This document shows positions 17,735 to 25,744 of a DNA stretch of 64,000 nt, one piece after another; within the stretch, counting starts at the first letter, position 1; every line of letters begins with the position of its first letter. The position numbers and the translations under genes were made by a program. Origin of the DNA: G965267605 sp965267605 (lineage in GTDB: Bacteria; Bacteroidota; Bacteroidia; Flavobacteriales_E; Vicingaceae); assembly GCA_965267605.1 (NCBI GenBank), contig OZ254088.1:1674001-1738000 (forward strand), given 5' to 3'. The notes below the pieces were generated by a model that saw only the letters and a program-made list of their open reading frames with translations, made no database searches and was not told where the DNA came from.

Positions 17735-19518
17735 TACCTTCTAAGTTCAATAGGTCCTTTCATCGTTTCTGATGAAGGTGTAAGTTTTAGTATGTAGTAA
17801 TACGTTCCGTCTGTAACTGCCTTACCCGATTTGCTATTCATCCCATCCCAATCACTCTTGTAAGGGTTAGCCTCATATACCTTATCGCCCCAGCGGTTGT
17901 AAATAGCTATCGTGTTCTCTGGATAGAACGCCAGGCCTATTATCACAAACTGATCATTGTAACCATCTCCATTGGGTGAAAAACCATTGGGGATATACAA
18001 CGGGATCTGATCCTTTACATGGATCAACACTTGTGCTGTATCACACTCATAGGGACACGTAGGATCGCATATGATGTAATAGAAGTAATCATAACCTACA
18101 TAGTTCTGGTTAGGAGTATAGGTCATGTTACCTGCATTGTCTACAGTAGCTGTTCCACTTATCGGTGGGATCACTATCGTGATTGTACTTACAAGACCCG
18201 TATCATTGGGATAGAGGTTCTTGCTTACAGGTGTGTTTACCCAGGTACTTGCCGAGTCGAAGTTGGCAGCTACATAAGGAAGTGGCATCCTTCCAACAAG
18301 CACACTGGTATCCAGGGTACAACCATTGGTATCGGATGCTGTTACATAGTACAGTCCTGAGTCTACTGGTATAATCACCGTATCTGTACCTAGGTTATTG
18401 CTACCATCTGTCCACTGATAGGTGTAAGGTGGGGAACCTCCATTCACTCCACTTATCCATGCTGATCCGTTTACTGAGTCACAGGTGTTTGGTAGTGTGC
18501 TTAATGTTCCCAGTTGTGGTTTACCTAACTGACCTATGGTAAACTGTACGCTGTCTGCACAGCCATTGCCATCGGTTACCACAAGCTTATAGGTCCCTAC
18601 ATTAAGGCCTGTTATGTTCTGTGTCGTACTGTACGCACTTGAACCAAGGTACCATTGGTATCCAAGCGTTGGGGTGCCCGTAGCTGTTATACCCTGTATA
18701 AAACCATTGATGCTGTCACAGGTGGCTGATGCCCACTGCAGTGATGTAGTATCGATCACTGGCTTTTGCCATATGTTCACCCTTACACTGTCTGTTCCTA
18801 TACACCCCAGGGAGTCTGTTACCGTTAGGTAGTAAGTAGTAGTGGTTGACGGTGAGGCCCATGGGTTGGTGATCGTTGTACCTGACAAGCCTGATGCTGG
18901 GGTCCACTGATAGGCCAGGGTTCCTGTTCCTCCTGATCCTGTGGGTGCTCCACCAAGCTGTGCTGAGTCTTCTATACAGAACGAGTACGTTGCTCCTGCC
19001 CCTCCCCCCGCATCTGCAGCAGGTGGACTGGTGACCACTACCTGTATCGAGTCATCATCCTGGCAGCCTACCGAGTCTACTACCTGTAACCAGTACCATG
19101 TTGTGTTGGCTGGGAAGGCCATTGGGTTCGCTCCTACAGGGTTGTCTACTGTTGCTCCCGGGGTCCAGCTGATATTGATCGGACCGGTTCCTCCGCTTAC
19201 CGTTGGGGAGCCTCCTATCTGTACTGAGTCGCCCGGACACATAAGTAGCGGACCTATACCCGCATCTGCTACAATGGAATCAAAGCGTTCTACTACAATA
19301 TCCATCGTGTCTGCACAAAGGCCCACTCCTGCTATAAGTCTTATGATATGCGTGCCGTTTACCGTGGTAGACCAGTATGGGTTTACCTGCGTGCTAAATG
19401 GTACTCCGTTATCAAACCATTGCCAGGGACCAAAGCCTACACTGAAGTTGCCCAGGAAGATAGAGTCATTACCACATACCAGGTTCGTGCTTGGAATTAC
19501 TACCGCTGAGTCAATGCA
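17720..19518. repeat. Long direct repeat, copy 2
   Basis: Partner of 14577-16375. The boundary falls 15 bases inside the next gene (its first five codons, MKRII, are shared with PorP). The identical part is consistent with recent duplication or gene conversion, because synonymous sites are identical too. No transposase or flanking inverted repeats are present. Confidence 0.93.
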
Positions 19519-20883
19519 GGGTCCACCGCTACATTTTGTTTCGCTGTTGAATGAAAAAGTTTGCGTGGTTGACGTCACACTATTGACCACTATTTCAGAT
19601 CGTTGCTGAAACGTTGAACCTAAAACATTCAATGAATAATTCGTAACAGTCAAACTAATTGGCTTAGTGTAACAATCCGTGGTACCCAACGCATCGGTCC
19701 GAACCAAGAGAATTTCGCGGCCACCAGCCGTAGTATCTGAAGAGCAAACGAAGGTAAAACCTGACTCTCCGGGTGAAACTATCAATGTTTGTCCATCAGG
19801 AGGGTAGTAATTTGTCTGAACACCTCCTTGGTAGGAGGAATTACCAAAGGCATTACACCAAACAATATTGCCGCTTTTGTCGAGACGCATTAAGTAAACA
19901 TCATCATTCCCAAACCCAATGGTCGAATTTGTTTGACCAAGCACAACCATACCCGAGTCAGCCAAGGGTTGAATGGCAATGATGTGATCATCAGCGGTTG
20001 TTCCATAGGCTTTTGTCCAGACAATGTTCCCATTAATATCTGCTTTAGTAATGACTCCATCAGTCAACCCAGCACCAAACCCAGTAGTCCTTCCTGTGAT
20101 CAGCAAGTTTCCATCGGCAGCCAACTTCACGTGGTAATATCCTTCCCTTCCTGGACTATCCCATATTCGTGACCAGATCGCATTTCCAGAGCTATTTACC
20201 CTAACCACTCCAAACGCCCCTCCTCCAGCACCAAAACTTTGAGTACCCCCAACAACAATAATTGAGCTATCAGACAACTCTACGCTCTCAAAAGCAAACT
20301 CATGCGCTCCACCATAAAATGCCGTACCCCAGATTGCATTGCCTGATGGATCGAATTTACCAATCCAATAATCGATGGCATTTCCACCATTCGCATCGCT
20401 ACCGGTCATCAAGTAATTGCCATCCATTAACTGTTCAACATCCATACACTGTTGAGCATTCGCTGCTCCAACTCTTCGTTCCCAAACAACGGCTCCCACA
20501 GCGCTTAATTTGACCAGTAAGTTATCTCTTCCGGCTGCACCTAAGCCTAAAGTTCCTGCACCAACTATTATTGTACCATCGATATTCTCATGAACATCCA
20601 CTCCATATCCTTCTTCAAGCGATGAACTTCCTAATACACGAGCCCATATCTGATTACCTACAGGGTCCAAACGCATAACGTACAAATCGAAGTCACCGGC
20701 CCCAATACTTTTTGTTAATCCCGAAACCAGCAAATCACCATTAGTACATCTAATAACACTGTGTCCTTGATCTTCACCGGACAATCCAAATGTTTTCACA
20801 AACGTTGACTGTGCAGGGGCAATACCGCAAAAACAGAAAAATAAGGTGAACGCCAAGCTTGGCAAGAGTATCCAGAGCCTCAT
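17734..20883 (-). CDS. Giant surface protein, T9SS type B sorting domain (adhesin-like paralog 2)
   Basis: A 1049-residue paralog of the downstream gene with the same layout: signal peptide (ending GIAPAQ), SBBP-type propeller head (about 22-400, units such as GNQIWARVLG, GAVVWERRVG), Ig/PKD-like repeats, cadherin-like fold and type B sorting domain. Head domains of the two proteins are only moderately similar, while residues from about 456 to the end are nearly identical. The ATG at 20883 (MRLWILLPS) gives a clean signal peptide. A GTG eight codons upstream is also possible. It lies 39 bases after the SiaC-like gene on the same strand and its stop overlaps the next start, so the transcript probably runs from siaC-like to the OmpA gene. 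Confidence 0.9.
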   Translation of the reverse strand: MRLWILLPSLAFTLFFCFCGIAPAQSTFVKTFGLSGEDQGHSVIRCTNGDLLVSGLTKSIGAGDFDLYVMRLDPVGNQIWARVLGSSSLEEGYGVDVHENIDGTIIVGAGTLGLGAAGRDNLLVKLSAVGAVVWERRVGAANAQQCMDVEQLMDGNYLMTGSDANGGNAIDYWIGKFDPSGNAIWGTAFYGGAHEFAFESVELSDSSIIVVGGTQSFGAGGGAFGVVRVNSSGNAIWSRIWDSPGREGYYHVKLAADGNLLITGRTTGFGAGLTDGVITKADINGNIVWTKAYGTTADDHIIAIQPLADSGMVVLGQTNSTIGFGNDDVYLMRLDKSGNIVWCNAFGNSSYQGGVQTNYYPPDGQTLIVSPGESGFTFVCSSDTTAGGREILLVRTDALGTTDCYTKPISLTVTNYSLNVLGSTFQQRSEIVVNSVTSTTQTFSFNSETKCSGGPCIDSAVVIPSTNLVCGNDSIFLGNFSVGFGPWQWFDNGVPFSTQVNPYWSTTVNGTHIIRLIAGVGLCADTMDIVVERFDSIVADAGIGPLLMCPGDSVQIGGSPTVSGGTGPINISWTPGATVDNPVGANPMAFPANTTWYWLQVVDSVGCQDDDSIQVVVTSPPAADAGGGAGATYSFCIEDSAQLGGAPTGSGGTGTLAYQWTPASGLSGTTITNPWASPSTTTTYYLTVTDSLGCIGTDSVRVNIWQKPVIDTTSLQWASATCDSINGFIQGITATGTPTLGYQWYLGSSAYSTTQNITGLNVGTYKLVVTDGNGCADSVQFTIGQLGKPQLGTLSTLPNTCDSVNGSAWISGVNGGSPPYTYQWTDGSNNLGTDTVIIPVDSGLYYVTASDTNGCTLDTSVLVGRMPLPYVAANFDSASTWVNTPVSKNLYPNDTGLVSTITIVIPPISGTATVDNAGNMTYTPNQNYVGYDYFYYIICDPTCPYECDTAQVLIHVKDQIPLYIPNGFSPNGDGYNDQFVIIGLAFYPENTIAIYNRWGDKVYEANPYKSDWDGMNSKSGKAVTDGTYYYILKLTPSSETMKGPIELRR

Positions 20884-20922
20884 TATATCGGAGTAACGGT
20901 TGACCACTAAAATTAAGCAATT

Positions 20923-21309
20923 TTACTCCTCCATTCGGAGTTCAATGACCTTGAAGGCGAGTTTCGCCATGTCCTCGAAATCGTGCCCTGCCTCCATCAT
21001 TTCCTCGTCTCCCTCTTCGTAATACCACTCTACACCTACTTCTGTTTTACCAGCATTCTGTGCCTCACGCATCAAGTGAAACATCTCCAATAAACACCTT
21101 GCAGTGATGGTATTGTAGTATTCAAGTTTGATCGAGAAAGTTGTAGCTGCGGCCGGGCTTTCCAGATATTCGGCCAACCACATGTTAGCTTGCTTATAAT
21201 AAGCATTCGCATCTTCAGGAACGGACTTGCCGCGTAGCTCCAATGAACCATCAACTTTAAAATCAATGGTCGGCAAGTATTTTCTTCCTTCAACGAATAG
21301 TGAATTCAT
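20923..21309 (-). CDS. SiaC-like regulatory phosphoprotein (DUF1987)
   Basis: A 128-residue cytoplasmic protein matching DUF1987/SiaC by length and pattern. It begins with the typical TPxIDF-type strand (YLPTIDFKVDG), then GKSVPEDANAYYKQANMWL and the core IKLEYYNTITARCLLEMF. Thr67 in YYNT corresponds to the Thr that the SiaB kinase phosphorylates and the SiaA PP2C phosphatase dephosphorylates in Pseudomonas SiaC. No SiaB kinase or SiaD cyclase is visible in the window. It is the first gene of the minus-strand adhesin cluster, so it may set the activity or level of that cluster. The role is inference. Confidence 0.85.
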   Translation of the reverse strand: MNSLFVEGRKYLPTIDFKVDGSLELRGKSVPEDANAYYKQANMWLAEYLESPAAATTFSIKLEYYNTITARCLLEMFHLMREAQNAGKTEVGVEWYYEEGDEEMMEAGHDFEDMAKLAFKVIELRMEE

Positions 21310-21428
21310 ATGTTCTGGCTAACGAGAAGTGCTGTAAAATTAGTATATCTGATCGAATTTCTGGCCATCCTTCGACAAACATCAAATTATTGTAGACCAG
21401 CGTCTTTCAACACGTGTTCATATCTTTT

Positions 21429-21460
21429 TTTGAACGGCCCGAAGTCCCTTTCTATTTTTG
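21429..21460 (+). promoter_or_regulatory. Bacteroidota-type sigma promoter for the aldolase operon
   Basis: TTTG at 21429-21432, a 20-nt spacer and TATTTTTG at 21453-21460 give a full consensus match. The expected start is near 21467, 12 nt before the ATG at 21479. Confidence 0.75.
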
Positions 21461-21478
21461 GCGCAAATCCACAATCCC

Positions 21479-22132
21479 ATGAAGTTTTTTATAGACACAG
21501 CAGACCTTGATCAAATCAAAGAAGCGCAGGAACTAGGTGTTCTTGACGGAGTAACCACCAATCCTTCCCTTATGGCGAAGGTTGGAATATCGGGGCACGA
21601 TGCTGTAATGAAGCACTACGTTGACATCTGTGAGATTGTTGACGGTGATGTAAGTGCGGAAGTTATCGCCACAGACTTCAATGGAATTGTAAGCGAAGGT
21701 GAGGCCCTAGCGGCACTTCACCCTCAAATCACAGTTAAGGTTCCGATGATCAAGGATGGTGTGAAGGCCTTGAAACACTTCTCATCCAAAGGCATCAAAA
21801 CGAATTGCACATTGATCTTCTCCGCAGGACAAGCTTTGCTTGCTGCCAAAGCTGGAGCAACTTACGTTTCTCCATTTATTGGAAGACTGGACGACAATTC
21901 TACAGATGGATTAGACCTGATTGCCCAGATCCGACAGATTTACGATAACTATATGTACGACACGCAGATTCTGGCAGCCTCTGTTAGACACACCATGCAC
22001 ATTATTCACTGTGCTGAGATCGGGGCTGATGTGGCTACGTGTCCACTCAATGCTATTACCGGACTACTCAATCATCCACTAACGGATATTGGATTGGAGA
22101 AGTTCCTGGCTGATGCCAAGAAATTCGCGTAG
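21479..22132 (+). CDS. fsa: Fructose-6-phosphate aldolase / small transaldolase
   Basis: A 217-residue TIM-barrel class I aldolase of the TalC/FSA family: MKFFIDTADLDQI, GVLDGVTTNPSL, the Schiff-base Lys87 in ITVKVPMI, TYVSPFIGRLDD and ILAASVRH. In bacteria with this short form it acts either as transaldolase in the pentose phosphate pathway or as fructose-6-phosphate aldolase. With no larger Tal visible, transaldolase is likely. A start seven codons upstream (TTG) is rejected, since the promoter would then overlap the coding start. Its stop overlaps the next gene's GTG by one base. Confidence 0.93.
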   Translation: MKFFIDTADLDQIKEAQELGVLDGVTTNPSLMAKVGISGHDAVMKHYVDICEIVDGDVSAEVIATDFNGIVSEGEALAALHPQITVKVPMIKDGVKALKHFSSKGIKTNCTLIFSAGQALLAAKAGATYVSPFIGRLDDNSTDGLDLIAQIRQIYDNYMYDTQILAASVRHTMHIIHCAEIGADVATCPLNAITGLLNHPLTDIGLEKFLADAKKFA

Positions 22133-22758
22133 TGTCCTTTCTTCGTATTTACGAGGAGAATCCAGATCCCTCAAGAATTGCAGAGGTTGCTGACTGCCTG
22201 AAAAAGGGTGGCGTTATCATTTATCCTACCGACACGGTCTACGGTTTGGGATGCGACATCTACAACAAAAGGGCCATGGAAAAGGTGGCTCAATTGAAGG
22301 GTATCAAACCCAACAAAGCCAAGTTCTCTTTCATCTGTTCTGATCTCAGCGAAGTAGCTGAGTATTCAAGACAAATCAATACTTCCACATTTAAGCTTAT
22401 GCGAAAGGCTTTACCAGGACCATACACGTTCATTCTACCCGCAGCAAGCATTGTACCTAAACACATTCAATCCAACAAGAAGAACGTAGGTATCCGTGTT
22501 CCCAAAAACAACATCGCTATTGCTTTGGTAGAGGCATTGGGGAATCCGATCATGAGTACTTCCATTCGGGATGAAGACGAGATCATAGAGTATACTACTG
22601 ATCCTGAACTCATCTACGAAAGATTCAGAGACAAAGTAGACATCGTGGTTAACGGGGGCTATGGTAACAATGAAGCATCTACAGTTGTTGATCTCACCGG
22701 CTCCGAACCGGAAATCATCAGGGAAGGCATCGGAGATGCCGATATCTTTAGATCGTAA
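22132..22758 (+). CDS. Threonylcarbamoyl-AMP synthase, Sua5/YciO/YrdC family
   Basis: A 208-residue YrdC-fold protein that makes threonylcarbamoyl-adenylate for the t6A37 modification of tRNAs, or is the less characterised YciO paralog. Motifs: GGVIIYPTDTVYGLGCDI, the Lys-rich loop KGIKPNKAKFSFIC, LPGPYTFILPA, NVGIRVPKN and the late TVVDLTG. KAKFSFICSDLSE is more like YciO, so assignment between the two is not certain. The GTG start overlaps the TAG of the aldolase (TAGTG), implying translational coupling. The 3' end overlaps the convergent CCC-motif gene by 11 bases. Confidence 0.88.
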   Translation: MSFLRIYEENPDPSRIAEVADCLKKGGVIIYPTDTVYGLGCDIYNKRAMEKVAQLKGIKPNKAKFSFICSDLSEVAEYSRQINTSTFKLMRKALPGPYTFILPAASIVPKHIQSNKKNVGIRVPKNNIAIALVEALGNPIMSTSIRDEDEIIEYTTDPELIYERFRDKVDIVVNGGYGNNEASTVVDLTGSEPEIIREGIGDADIFRS

Positions 22759-23074
22759 GAAACTCTTCTATAAGCGACCAGCTCACCAACCTTTCCAGTT
22801 GTCCCATGATCATCATACCGATCAGAATCGCTGACCCAATCAAGCCAATGATACCGCATACCCTTCCCGCCTTTAAGTTTCTCAGCGATCCTGGGTCATA
22901 ACGCATAGGGTCTTTGTTGTACTCCTTCAGTGCCTGGTTCGACATATAGACCGCAAGGATCCCAAAGATGAATCCGATCCCATAGCAACAGCAGAATACC
23001 AACGAAAGAATACCCACTACAAGCACACCCGTGCTATTGGGAAGCCGTTCGGCTCCTCTATCAAGCTGTTCCAT
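22748..23074 (-). CDS. CCC-motif membrane protein (DUF4190-like)
   Basis: A 108-residue protein with two transmembrane helices (about 17-42 and 75-95). The Cys triplet in LSLVFCCCYGIGFIFGILA names the Bacteroidota CCC-motif family, and AGRVCGIIGLIGSAI is the second conserved stretch. Function unknown. The ATG at 23074 (MEQLDRG) is preferred over an upstream in-frame start that would add ten atypical residues. It overlaps the DUF2752 gene by 14 bases, a pairing often seen in this phylum, which suggests the two membrane proteins act together. Confidence 0.82.
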   Translation of the reverse strand: MEQLDRGAERLPNSTGVLVVGILSLVFCCCYGIGFIFGILAVYMSNQALKEYNKDPMRYDPGSLRNLKAGRVCGIIGLIGSAILIGMMIMGQLERLVSWSLIEEFLTI

Positions 23075-23366
23075 AAACAAACATTTTAAGGAAGTAATTA
23101 CCAAGAATGATGATCCAACAGGAAATGAACGTCCACTTCAAAATGGCTGCACCGTGTTTGAACTGAAACTTGATGTGCGCTACAAGGAATGTGAACATGA
23201 AGATCATTGGAAGCAGTGCAGGATACAATTGAATGCTTTCCCAGATATTACCTTTCAGCAATTCAATAAAGCTACGTTGCAAGCCACATCCTGGACATTC
23301 AACGCCCAGGTTTGATTTGTACGGACAAGCACCCATATGTGACTCCAGCCATGAGATCAATCCCAT
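23061..23366 (-). CDS. DUF2752 membrane protein
   Basis: A 101-residue protein with the DUF2752 signature CPGCGLQRSFIELLKG (about 24-39), preceded by ACPYKSNLG, and two transmembrane helices (about 48-65 and 77-95). Molecular role unknown. The CxxCG pair could bind metal or form a disulfide, but that is not established. It is downstream of coaE on the same strand and overlaps the CCC-motif gene, so it is probably part of the nusB-yajC-coaE transcript. Confidence 0.85.
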   Translation of the reverse strand: MGLISWLESHMGACPYKSNLGVECPGCGLQRSFIELLKGNIWESIQLYPALLPMIFMFTFLVAHIKFQFKHGAAILKWTFISCWIIILGNYFLKMFVYGTA

Positions 23367-23401
23367 ACAACGAATTTAATCGAACAGAATATCAATATCT
23401 G

Positions 23402-23995
23402 TTAAGCCCTGTTAATTAATGCTAAGAACTGTTGGTGCATTCCCCTTACCTGATGTATCAGGGATTCAGTGCCATCATTATTGATAACATCTGTGGCGAA
23501 CTCCCTTCTCTGGTCCTCGGTCCATTGATTGCGAACGCGTTGTTGAACCTCAGCCCTTTCAACACCATCCCGTTCCATTACTCTTTGAATTCGTGTTTCT
23601 TCCGGAGCTTCCACAACGATGATTCTGTCTAGTCCATCATGAGCTCCAGCTTCAATCATTATGGCCGCTTCCTTGATTACGTACGTCTCTGAATCATGTG
23701 CAGCACACCAATCTCTCCAACGTTGGCCGACCTTTGGGTGAATAATGTTGTTCAACTGCTCCAATAGGGATGCATCCTGAAAGACCCTATCCGCAACAAA
23801 GCCCTTGTTCAACCCTTCTTCGGTATAAGCCTCATTTCCCAGGAGTTCAATAACCTCACGTCTAACTTCCGCTTCAGCATACAATTTCTTGGCTTCTTCG
23901 TCAGCATAGAAAACGGGAATACCCAGCTCCTCGAAAATGGCAGCAACCGTTGACTTACCACTTCCGATGCCACCGGTAAGGCCAATTTTCATCAT
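23402..23995 (-). CDS. coaE: Dephospho-CoA kinase
   Basis: A 197-residue P-loop kinase that phosphorylates the ribose 3' hydroxyl of dephospho-CoA, the last step of coenzyme A synthesis. P-loop GLTGGIGSGKST (about 5-16), the YADEEAKKLY region, the IIHPKVGQRW motif and the LID/base-binding part VVEAPEETRIQRVMERDG are all present, and the length is normal. Its ATG overlaps the ybbR stop as ATGA, which favours the first of two adjacent ATGs and implies coupled translation. Confidence 0.95.
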   Translation of the reverse strand: MMKIGLTGGIGSGKSTVAAIFEELGIPVFYADEEAKKLYAEAEVRREVIELLGNEAYTEEGLNKGFVADRVFQDASLLEQLNNIIHPKVGQRWRDWCAAHDSETYVIKEAAIMIEAGAHDGLDRIIVVEAPEETRIQRVMERDGVERAEVQQRVRNQWTEDQRREFATDVINNDGTESLIHQVRGMHQQFLALINRA

Positions 23996-24972
23996 TTCTT
24001 TCTGAAAATATATTCGATGCGGGAGGGTTCAACTTTTCGGACCTCCCCAAAGTCCGGAGCACGAACAATGTCTACGCGCAGTTTCTCCTTCCCGTTCAAC
24101 GCTTCCTTTATGTCTACCGTGGCATCAAACTCCTCAGAGATCATACGGTTAAACTTACTTACCGGAACAATCATAGAAACTTGCACCTGCTCGGGGAATA
24201 TTCGGACATCCAACGAATCTGGAAGATTGATCGCCCGAACCCTCACATCAATCAGCTGCTCCGTATACTCTTCCACAGGAATGGAAACCAAGACCACATC
24301 AGGCTCGGCTGAAACCCCTTCAGGCAGATCAAGTGCAATGGAAGATGTTGTGGTTTGAAACAAGTCTTCTAACACCAATGAATCAGTAAACAGTCGATGT
24401 AAGGTATCCACCGCGTAGTCGGCACCGGATATGGTTACCGTGGCCGGACGAATGGTTACTTTATCGAAAAGTGTGTGCTGTTTTCTGAACGCCAGTCTAC
24501 TTCTTAGTTCAACAGGTAGGTTTCTGATATTCTTTCGGTTAAGTTTAAGGATCAGCGTATCAGGAAGTAGCTGCTTTACGTTAAGATCAGATCCAAACTG
24601 CATGGCAAAATCTGCGAGCAGCTGCTTACTGGATATCTTCTTGGTAGCCTTTCGGGCACCCGATAGTTTCAATCGATCAAGGTGCACGTGCACTTCTGGC
24701 TCACTAAACCTGAAATAATAGCGGATCAGGTTGAAACCATAACCTTCGGCAACAATAATGATGTTCTCAGGGGCCTCCTCAATAACCGCTGCTCCGGGTG
24801 CATCCTCATAAACCACCTTAAAAGGAATCTTCATCGTGTACTTCTCAGAAAGTACGTTCAGAAACCAGAAAATGGTAGACAGCAGCAAGCATACCAGTAT
24901 TACTCCGGACCTGGCCCGGAAGGTCTGGTTGAGCTTAGAGCCCCGCATGTATTTGAGAAGGTCAGCGCGCAT
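23992..24972 (-). CDS. YbbR-domain protein (CdaR-like)
   Basis: A 326-residue protein with one N-terminal membrane helix (about 22-42, SGVILVCLLLSTIFWFLNVLS) and an extracytoplasmic part made of three to four YbbR-like beta domains. In Firmicutes the homologous CdaR regulates the diadenylate cyclase CdaA. No cyclase gene is in this window, so such a role here is only a possibility. It sits between yajC and coaE in a gene order that is common in Bacteroidota and overlaps coaE by four bases. Confidence 0.8.
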   Translation of the reverse strand: MRADLLKYMRGSKLNQTFRARSGVILVCLLLSTIFWFLNVLSEKYTMKIPFKVVYEDAPGAAVIEEAPENIIIVAEGYGFNLIRYYFRFSEPEVHVHLDRLKLSGARKATKKISSKQLLADFAMQFGSDLNVKQLLPDTLILKLNRKNIRNLPVELRSRLAFRKQHTLFDKVTIRPATVTISGADYAVDTLHRLFTDSLVLEDLFQTTTSSIALDLPEGVSAEPDVVLVSIPVEEYTEQLIDVRVRAINLPDSLDVRIFPEQVQVSMIVPVSKFNRMISEEFDATVDIKEALNGKEKLRVDIVRAPDFGEVRKVEPSRIEYIFRKK

Positions 24973-24990
24973 GGCTTCCCTTAAAGATAC

Positions 24991-25308
24991 TTACTTCGCG
25001 TTGGTAGCGAAATCCTGGGAGATGGCAGCCTTTTCAAACTCAAGTTGATTGCCTCCATGTACGTTCAGTACAATAGTGTGCTCGCGCACCTCAGCAATCT
25101 TTCCGTGGATTCCCCCGATGGTAACCACTTCATCTCCTTTCTTCAGCTCTTCTCTAAACTTTGCAAGCGCCTTTTGTTTTTTCTGTTGTGGACGAATCAT
25201 GAAGAAGTAGAATACTACTACCATCAATGCGAGCATGATAATCATGCTGCTTCCTCCACCCTTCCCATCCTGGGAAGCCATCAATATGATTGTCTGTAAT
25301 GTTGTCAT
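24991..25308 (-). CDS. yajC: Preprotein translocase subunit YajC
   Basis: A 105-residue single-span membrane protein of the SecDF-YajC holotranslocon. A Gly/Ser-rich N-terminus is followed by one helix (about 22-40, MIIMLALMVVVFYFFMIRP) and the family motif RPQQKKQKALAKFREELKKGDEV in split form, then the small beta domain (TIGGIHGKIAEV). It lies 3 bases downstream of the DUF1573 gene in the nusB operon. Confidence 0.94.
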   Translation of the reverse strand: MTTLQTIILMASQDGKGGGSSMIIMLALMVVVFYFFMIRPQQKKQKALAKFREELKKGDEVVTIGGIHGKIAEVREHTIVLNVHGGNQLEFEKAAISQDFATNAK

Positions 25309-25311
25309 AAT

Positions 25312-25740
25312 CTATTCTACAGGAACGAGAACCGTTCCTTTTAATGCCAATATCGAAACGTTCGGTACTGTGTTAGCTACAACAGTTACCGTTACGTTTT
25401 GTTTTCCTTGCTTTCCATTGCTGTCAAATACCACATCAATCTTACCCTCTTTACCAGGCATGATTGGATCCTTTGGCCATTCTGGCACAGTACATCCACA
25501 GCTGCCTTTTGCTTCAGATATCAATAGTGGATTATCGCCAGTATTCTTAAACACAAAAGAGTGCTCCACCTTTTCTCCCTGAGATATCTCACCAAACTCG
25601 TAAACCTCATTCGGAAATTCGATTGAAGTTTGCTTGGTGACCATATCTGTAGATATTGGGTCTTGTGTTTCACCACCATCCTCACTACATGAGATCAAGG
25701 CAGTTGCGATGAGTATTGCTGCTATAGATTTCTTCAACAT
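25312..25740 (-). CDS. DUF1573 lipoprotein
   Basis: A 142-residue predicted lipoprotein. The leader ends in IATALISCSEDGG with the acylated Cys at about 18. The body is the DUF1573 Ig-like domain with its hallmarks: YEFGEISQGEKVEHSFVFKNTGDNPL, the SCGCTVPEWP Cys pair and DVVFDSNGKQGKQ. The family is abundant in Bacteroidota and its function is unknown. The ATG at 25740 lies four bases after the nusB stop. A TTG 15 bases upstream would overlap nusB and add an unlikely MKPDI. Confidence 0.88.
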   Translation of the reverse strand: MLKKSIAAILIATALISCSEDGGETQDPISTDMVTKQTSIEFPNEVYEFGEISQGEKVEHSFVFKNTGDNPLLISEAKGSCGCTVPEWPKDPIMPGKEGKIDVVFDSNGKQGKQNVTVTVVANTVPNVSILALKGTVLVPVE

Positions 25741-25744
25741 GATA

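Noticed and set aside
14577..19518. The long repeat as a transposon or insertion sequence.
   Set aside because: There is no transposase, no terminal inverted repeats and no target duplication. The repeat boundaries follow gene modules, so duplication or conversion explains it better.
18941..19609. A 222-codon open frame on the plus strand inside adhesin paralog 2 (and its counterpart at 15798-16403).
   Set aside because: It is antisense to a clearly coding gene, exists in both copies only because the DNA is repeated, and has Pro/Thr/Cys-rich composition typical of a mirrored frame.
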